A DNA stretch of 8,859 nt from Xanthobacteraceae bacterium (GTDB lineage Bacteria > Pseudomonadota > Alphaproteobacteria > Rhizobiales > Xanthobacteraceae): positions 1 to 8,859 of the forward strand of contig JAUSIF010000376.1 in the NCBI GenBank assembly GCA_030648135.1, given 5' to 3'. The notes under the pieces were generated by a model. The model searched no databases. It saw only the letters and a program-made list of their open reading frames with translations, and had not been told where the DNA came from. The position numbers were made by a program, and so were the translations under genes. Shown here piece after piece: positions 5,030 to 8,859 of the stretch; positions within the stretch are counted from its first letter, which is position 1; the number at the start of each line of letters is the position of its first letter.

Positions 5030-7594
5030 TCAGAAGTCGCGCAACAGACGTTCGAGATAGTCGAGTTCGAGACGCGGACGATCCGGCTCACCGAGCCGCC
5101 GGCGCAGCTCCTCCAGCACGCGGCGTGCACGCTGGATGTCGATCTCGTCCGGTACCTTCACGGTGAAGTCGTCGCCATATTCGCGGCTACGGACCGGCCT
5201 GCCGAGCGGGTCGGTGCGCTCGGCGGACTCGGCCTGCGCTCCACCAGGTTCGCCAGGTCCGTCTCCTTCGCCGCGCATGGATTCGGCGAGGCTCTGGGCG
5301 CCACGCCGGAGGTTCTGCAAGGCCCGGCCCTGTCCCTCGACCGCGTTATCGGAGTCGCCTTCTCCTAGCGCGCCTTCGGCATCGCGCATCGCCTGCTCGG
5401 CACGCCCGAGCGCTTCACCGGATTCTTTGCCCGGATCGTCTTCGCCTTCCTCGCCGCCACCTTGGCGCAGGCGCCGCATTTCTTCGAGCATCCGCTCCAG
5501 CTTCTGGCGCAAGCCCTCCTGGCCCTGACGCAGATCGCCGAAGGCGCGCCGTTCGCGCTGGCTCTGTCCCTGCTCGGGACCGCGGTTCCTGCGCTCGCCC
5601 CGGCTGTCGCGGCCCTCGCGGTAGGTACGATCACGCAGACGCTGCTGCTCCTGGATCATCCGGCCTAGTTCATCGAGCATGGTGTTCATGTCGCCGCTGC
5701 CGGGGTCGCCGCGCGCCTGGCGATTGCGGGAGAGGCCGTCGAGCATGGCTTGCAGCTCATCGAGGAGACGGCGGGCGGCATCGCGCGCACCGCTCCTCGC
5801 CAGATTTTCGATCCGGTCGAGCATGCTCTTGAGGTCTTGCGGCCGGATAATCCGCGTATTGCGATCGAGCGGCCGAGCGTCGGTCGTACCGTCGCGGCGT
5901 AACTGTTCGGCGAGCGCCTGCATGAAGCGATCGAGCGCTTGGCGCAGCTTATCGGTGAGACGGCGGATCTCGTCTTCGTTAGCACCGCGCTCCAACGCTT
6001 GGCGCAGCGCATCCTGGGCCGCGCGCAACTCGCGCTCGGCATCGGACATGGTGCCGTCCTCGATGAGAACCGCGATTTCCCACAAGTAATCGACGACCGA
6101 GCGCAAATCGTCGTCGGTCTTTGCAAGCTTGAGGCGGGTCGCGGCCGTACGCAGGCCGAGATAGACCGCAGGTTCCGGCGTGAAGCGCTCGGGCGCGATG
6201 AGGAGCGCATCGAGCGCGCGGCCGACCCGCTCGCGCGCATGGACGTCGAGAGCGAGGTTGCTACGCTGCTCGACGAGCGCGCGCGCCAGGGGTTTCGTGA
6301 ACGGACGCTCCGGCAGGCGGATTTCGCGCGGCTCGCTCAAGCCCTCGTTTCCGCCCTCGTCGCGGGCGGCGAGCACGAGGGTTGCGGTCGCGCCGGCCCA
6401 GGGATGCTCGGTCAAATCCTTGGTGGTCTGGCCGACGCCCGCACGTGTGCGTGCCTGCGGCAGCGAGAGTGCGAAGTCGGGCGGCGTGACCAGCGGACGG
6501 GGTGCGGGAGCACCTTCCCGTGCCGGACCCGCCTTACGGGTGAAGCGCGCCTCGGCCGAGACCACTCCATAATCGTCTTCGATGCGGTAGCTGAGGGAGA
6601 GGCCGGCGCGGCCGATGGTCTGCGGATCGCGGGTATGGCTGATGACCGGCGCGCGGTCCGGAACGGCCCGGAAGCCCCAGATCACGGAGCCCGCCGGCAG
6701 ACCACGGACCGTGAGAGAGCCGTTGTCGCCGATCCGGAAGTGCCGTTCGATGCCGCCTTCGGCGACACCGGTGGGAGAATCGTTCTTCTCTTCGATGAGG
6801 CCAGCCGTCATTGAGAGGTCGACGGAACGAAGACCGGTTGCGCGCACGACGAGCTCGCTTCCGGTCGGGACCGAGATCGCCGCCGTCTCTCCAGGCGCCG
6901 GCTGATCGTGACGTATGCCGGGAAGCAGGACCGGCGGACGACCGGTATAGGCGGGCGGCGTCACCCAAGCATCGACACGGTAGAGCCGCGGCGCGATCAC
7001 GCCGGTCCAGTCGAAAGCTGCGGTGATGCGTTTCATCCGCTCACCCTCGGCCATGAAGAAGGTCGCTACCACGGCGAGCAACACCAGCGCCCGGAGGGCA
7101 TAGGGATCACGAGCGGCAAGATGCGGTCTGGGCCATCCGGCGCGCAGCCTACGCGCCGTCTCGGCGGCGCGCGCACGATGCGTGCGCCATAACGCATCCG
7201 CTACCGGGTCGTCGGCGCGGGTGGCGAGCATATCGGTGATCGCCGTGGCCGGGCGATGAGCGAGGCCCGACGAATAGTCGAGTCGGCGCAGCGCATCGGC
7301 GGTGCGCGGAAGCCGTAGCCACATGACCGGAATGAGGCTCGCCAGCAGAATGAAACCGAATAGGGCAAGGCCGACGATTCGCCCGAGCGGGGGAAGCGAG
7401 ATCCAGAAGCCGGCCCAGGAGGCGGCAAGGAAAATACCCGCACCGACGGCGGCTGCAGCGAGTACGGGCCACAGCCGTTCCCACAGCAGCGCCTGCCACG
7501 CGTGTGCGAGTGCGACCGTCAAGAGCCGCAGCGCGTTCTCGCCGACGCTCCGGGAAGACTCGTCGCGCTCGCTCGTCTCAGGTGGCACGCTCAC
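5030..7594 (-). CDS. TIGR02302/DUF4175 family membrane protein
   Basis: This 854-residue protein has three predicted membrane segments near residues 42-66, 72-93 and 165-182. A beta-rich middle part follows (about 200-430, including VDAWVTPPAYTGRPP at 207-221), then a long helical, coiled-coil-like C-terminal half. Residues about 655-790 are low-complexity, rich in Arg, Gln, Glu and Gly. The end, from VPDEIDIQRARRVLEELRRR (814-833) to DYLERLLRDF, is the conserved C-terminal block of the family. The topology predicts a large periplasmic part. The function is not known; its place next to lysA and an envelope operon suggests an envelope role, which is inference. The GTG at 7594 has AGGAA seven bases upstream. 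The gene lies 105 bp downstream of lysA on the same strand and may be cotranscribed with it. Confidence 0.9.
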   Translation of the reverse strand: MSVPPETSERDESSRSVGENALRLLTVALAHAWQALLWERLWPVLAAAAVGAGIFLAASWAGFWISLPPLGRIVGLALFGFILLASLIPVMWLRLPRTADALRRLDYSSGLAHRPATAITDMLATRADDPVADALWRTHRARAAETARRLRAGWPRPHLAARDPYALRALVLLAVVATFFMAEGERMKRITAAFDWTGVIAPRLYRVDAWVTPPAYTGRPPVLLPGIRHDQPAPGETAAISVPTGSELVVRATGLRSVDLSMTAGLIEEKNDSPTGVAEGGIERHFRIGDNGSLTVRGLPAGSVIWGFRAVPDRAPVISHTRDPQTIGRAGLSLSYRIEDDYGVVSAEARFTRKAGPAREGAPAPRPLVTPPDFALSLPQARTRAGVGQTTKDLTEHPWAGATATLVLAARDEGGNEGLSEPREIRLPERPFTKPLARALVEQRSNLALDVHARERVGRALDALLIAPERFTPEPAVYLGLRTAATRLKLAKTDDDLRSVVDYLWEIAVLIEDGTMSDAERELRAAQDALRQALERGANEDEIRRLTDKLRQALDRFMQALAEQLRRDGTTDARPLDRNTRIIRPQDLKSMLDRIENLARSGARDAARRLLDELQAMLDGLSRNRQARGDPGSGDMNTMLDELGRMIQEQQRLRDRTYREGRDSRGERRNRGPEQGQSQRERRAFGDLRQGQEGLRQKLERMLEEMRRLRQGGGEEGEDDPGKESGEALGRAEQAMRDAEGALGEGDSDNAVEGQGRALQNLRRGAQSLAESMRGEGDGPGEPGGAQAESAERTDPLGRPVRSREYGDDFTVKVPDEIDIQRARRVLEELRRRLGEPDRPRLELDYLERLLRDF

Positions 7595-7601
7595 GACCGG
7601 G

Positions 7602-7606
7602 TTCCT
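7602..7606 (-). promoter_or_regulatory. Ribosome binding site of the TIGR02302 gene
   Basis: AGGAA on the minus strand, seven bases before the GTG at 7594. It supports that GTG rather than the second GTG two codons further in. Confidence 0.55.
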
Positions 7607-7648
7607 GTGATTCCATCGTACGACGACACTTTATCGACGGTGAGGGGT

Positions 7649-7677
7649 CCATGCCAGAGTCCATCCACCCGGCATGG
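7649..7677. repeat. Inverted repeat between lysA and the TIGR02302 gene
   Basis: CCATGCC at 7649-7655 and GGCATGG at 7671-7677 form a perfect seven-base stem around a 15-base loop, in the 105-bp gap after the lysA stop. No T-run follows on the minus strand, so it does not look like a standard terminator. It could be an operator, an mRNA-stability hairpin, or chance. Confidence 0.4.
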
Positions 7678-7699
7678 CGGTTCTAGGGCGCCAGCACGA

Positions 7700-8859
7700 T
7701 CAGGAGGAAAGCCACGGCGGCAAGCGGTCGAGGGCAATGACCGCCGCCGCGTCAAGGCGCGGGCGGATCACGGCGAAATCCTTACCGTGCACGAGTATTT
7801 CAGGCACGAGTGGGCGGGTGTTATAGGTGGAGGACAAAACCGCTCCATAGGCGCCTGCGGTCATGATCGCGAGCAAATCACCCGCCGCGAGCGCAGGCAG
7901 GCGCCGTTCGAGGGCGAAATAATCCCCTGATTCGCACACCGGCCCGACCACGTCGGCAACGATCCAAGCTGAATCAGGTCGCGCGGCGCGGACGGGTCGA
8001 ATCTCGTGATAGGCCTCGTAAAGCGTAGGCCGGATCAGGTCGTTCATGGCGGCGTCGACGATCAGGAATGTCTTCGCCTCCCCCTTCTTGACGTAGATGA
8101 CCCGCGTCACCAGCACGCCGGCATTGCCCACGATCAGCCGCCCGACCTCGAACACGAGCTTGAGGCCGAGACCTCGCGTATGGCGCTTGATTACTTCCGC
8201 ATAAGCGGCCGGCAGCGGCGGTGGATCATCATCCGACCGATAGGGGATGCCGAGCCCGCCGCCAAAATCGATGTGTTCGAGACGATGACCTTCGCGCATG
8301 AGATCGCGGGCGAGCTCGGAGAGGAGTGCAGCTGCGTTGTCGAATGGCTCAAGCTCGGTGATTTGGCTGCCGATATGCATATCGACGCCGGTGACGCGAA
8401 TGCCCTTGAGCTTCGCCGCGTGCGCATAGACCTCGCGCGCGCGCGAAACCGGTACGCCGAACTTGTTCTCGGCCTTGCCGGTCGCGATCTTGGCATGGGT
8501 CTTCGCATCGATGTCGGGATTGACGCGCACGGATACCGGCGCGCTCCGGCCCATGGCGGTCGCGATTTCGGAGAGCATAGATAGCTCTGGCTCGCTCTCG
8601 ATGTTGAAACAGAAGATTCCGGTCTCGAGCGCGGCCGCCATTTCTTTGCCGGTCTTGCCCACTCCCGAAAACACGATCTTGTCCGGGGGCATGCCGGCCT
8701 TGAGCGCACGCTCGAGTTCGCCCGCGGAAACGATGTCGGCACCGGCGCCGAGACGCGCCAGTGTCGCGACCACAGCCTGGTTCGAATTCGCCTTCAGCGC
8801 GTAACAGACAAGCGAAGGTCCGTCGGCGAAGGCGTCGGCGAACACCTGGTAGTGCCGCG
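7700..8859 (-). CDS. lysA: Diaminopimelate decarboxylase LysA (N-terminus beyond window)
   Basis: LysA is a cytoplasmic PLP enzyme that decarboxylates meso-2,6-diaminopimelate to L-lysine, the last step of the pathway. The frame runs in from the right edge, with RHYQVFADAF as its first visible residues; roughly the first 25-40 residues are missing. Fold-type III decarboxylase features are clear. The PLP-binding lysine is in YALKANSN (codon at 8794-8792). They continue with DMHIGSQ, GGGLGIPY, MNDLIRPTLYEAYHEI, the active-site cysteine in GPVCESGDYFA, and TAGAYGAVLSSTYNTRP near the end. One oddity: the usual EPGR motif reads EVGR (Val codon at 8146-8144). The frame ends at a TGA at 7700-7702. 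It lies upstream of the TIGR02302 gene on the same strand, a common alphaproteobacterial pairing. Decarboxylases for other substrates are possible but less likely given the motif set. Confidence 0.95.
   Translation of the reverse strand, partial: RHYQVFADAFADGPSLVCYALKANSNQAVVATLARLGAGADIVSAGELERALKAGMPPDKIVFSGVGKTGKEMAAALETGIFCFNIESEPELSMLSEIATAMGRSAPVSVRVNPDIDAKTHAKIATGKAENKFGVPVSRAREVYAHAAKLKGIRVTGVDMHIGSQITELEPFDNAAALLSELARDLMREGHRLEHIDFGGGLGIPYRSDDDPPPLPAAYAEVIKRHTRGLGLKLVFEVGRLIVGNAGVLVTRVIYVKKGEAKTFLIVDAAMNDLIRPTLYEAYHEIRPVRAARPDSAWIVADVVGPVCESGDYFALERRLPALAAGDLLAIMTAGAYGAVLSSTYNTRPLVPEILVHGKDFAVIRPRLDAAAVIALDRLPPWLSS

Noticed and set aside
5939..6814. A 291-codon plus-strand open frame inside the TIGR02302 gene
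   Set aside because: It is antisense to a continuous 854-residue protein with family hallmarks at both ends, and has no recognisable domain.

Overview
The window reads as an ordinary, GC-rich chromosomal segment of an alphaproteobacterium. The lineage call rests on four things. There is a CpdR-type single-domain response regulator. There is a TIGR02302/DUF4175 membrane protein with a long coiled-coil region and the conserved C-terminal block of that family. There is an MJ0042 zinc-ribbon plus DUF3426 protein beside ftsE/ftsX. There is also a GTTC-N7-GTTC element, the form of LexA box used in this class. I see no tRNA, rRNA, CRISPR array, insertion sequence, phage gene or broken gene. Eight genes are supported, two of them cut by the window edges.

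Layout. Positions 1-327 (minus) hold the N-terminal part of an unrecognised small protein. Its ATG lies directly beside a perfect LexA-type box within an 81-bp gap. Positions 409-3598 (minus) form an envelope operon in transcription order ftsE, ftsX, a YdcF/SanA-like DUF218 protein, and plsC. A 178-bp divergent intergenic region (3599-3776) separates it from a plus-strand pair: a zinc-ribbon/DUF3426 membrane protein (3777-4607) and cpdR (4625-4993). Convergent to these, on the minus strand, are the 854-residue TIGR02302 protein (5030-7594) and, upstream of it, lysA (7700 to beyond the right edge), whose N-terminus is missing.

How the genes fit together. FtsE/FtsX couple ATP use to cell-wall hydrolysis at the septum. 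The DUF218 protein and PlsC act on the envelope (wall/undecaprenyl-related and phospholipid synthesis). LysA makes L-lysine from meso-diaminopimelate, which is also a peptidoglycan building block. CpdR is a cell-cycle adaptor for ClpXP proteolysis. So most of the window is cell division, envelope and cell-cycle housekeeping.

The observation most worth following is the LexA-type operator at 330-344. With a -35-like TTGACT at 357-362 it predicts a damage-inducible, possibly leaderless, transcript for the unknown gene at the left edge. Secondary points are an EVGR sequence in place of the usual EPGR in LysA, an HX4E version of the acyltransferase motif in PlsC, three GANTC sites around the ftsE start, and short repeats in the divergent intergenic region. 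I found no clear sign of an undescribed multi-gene system.
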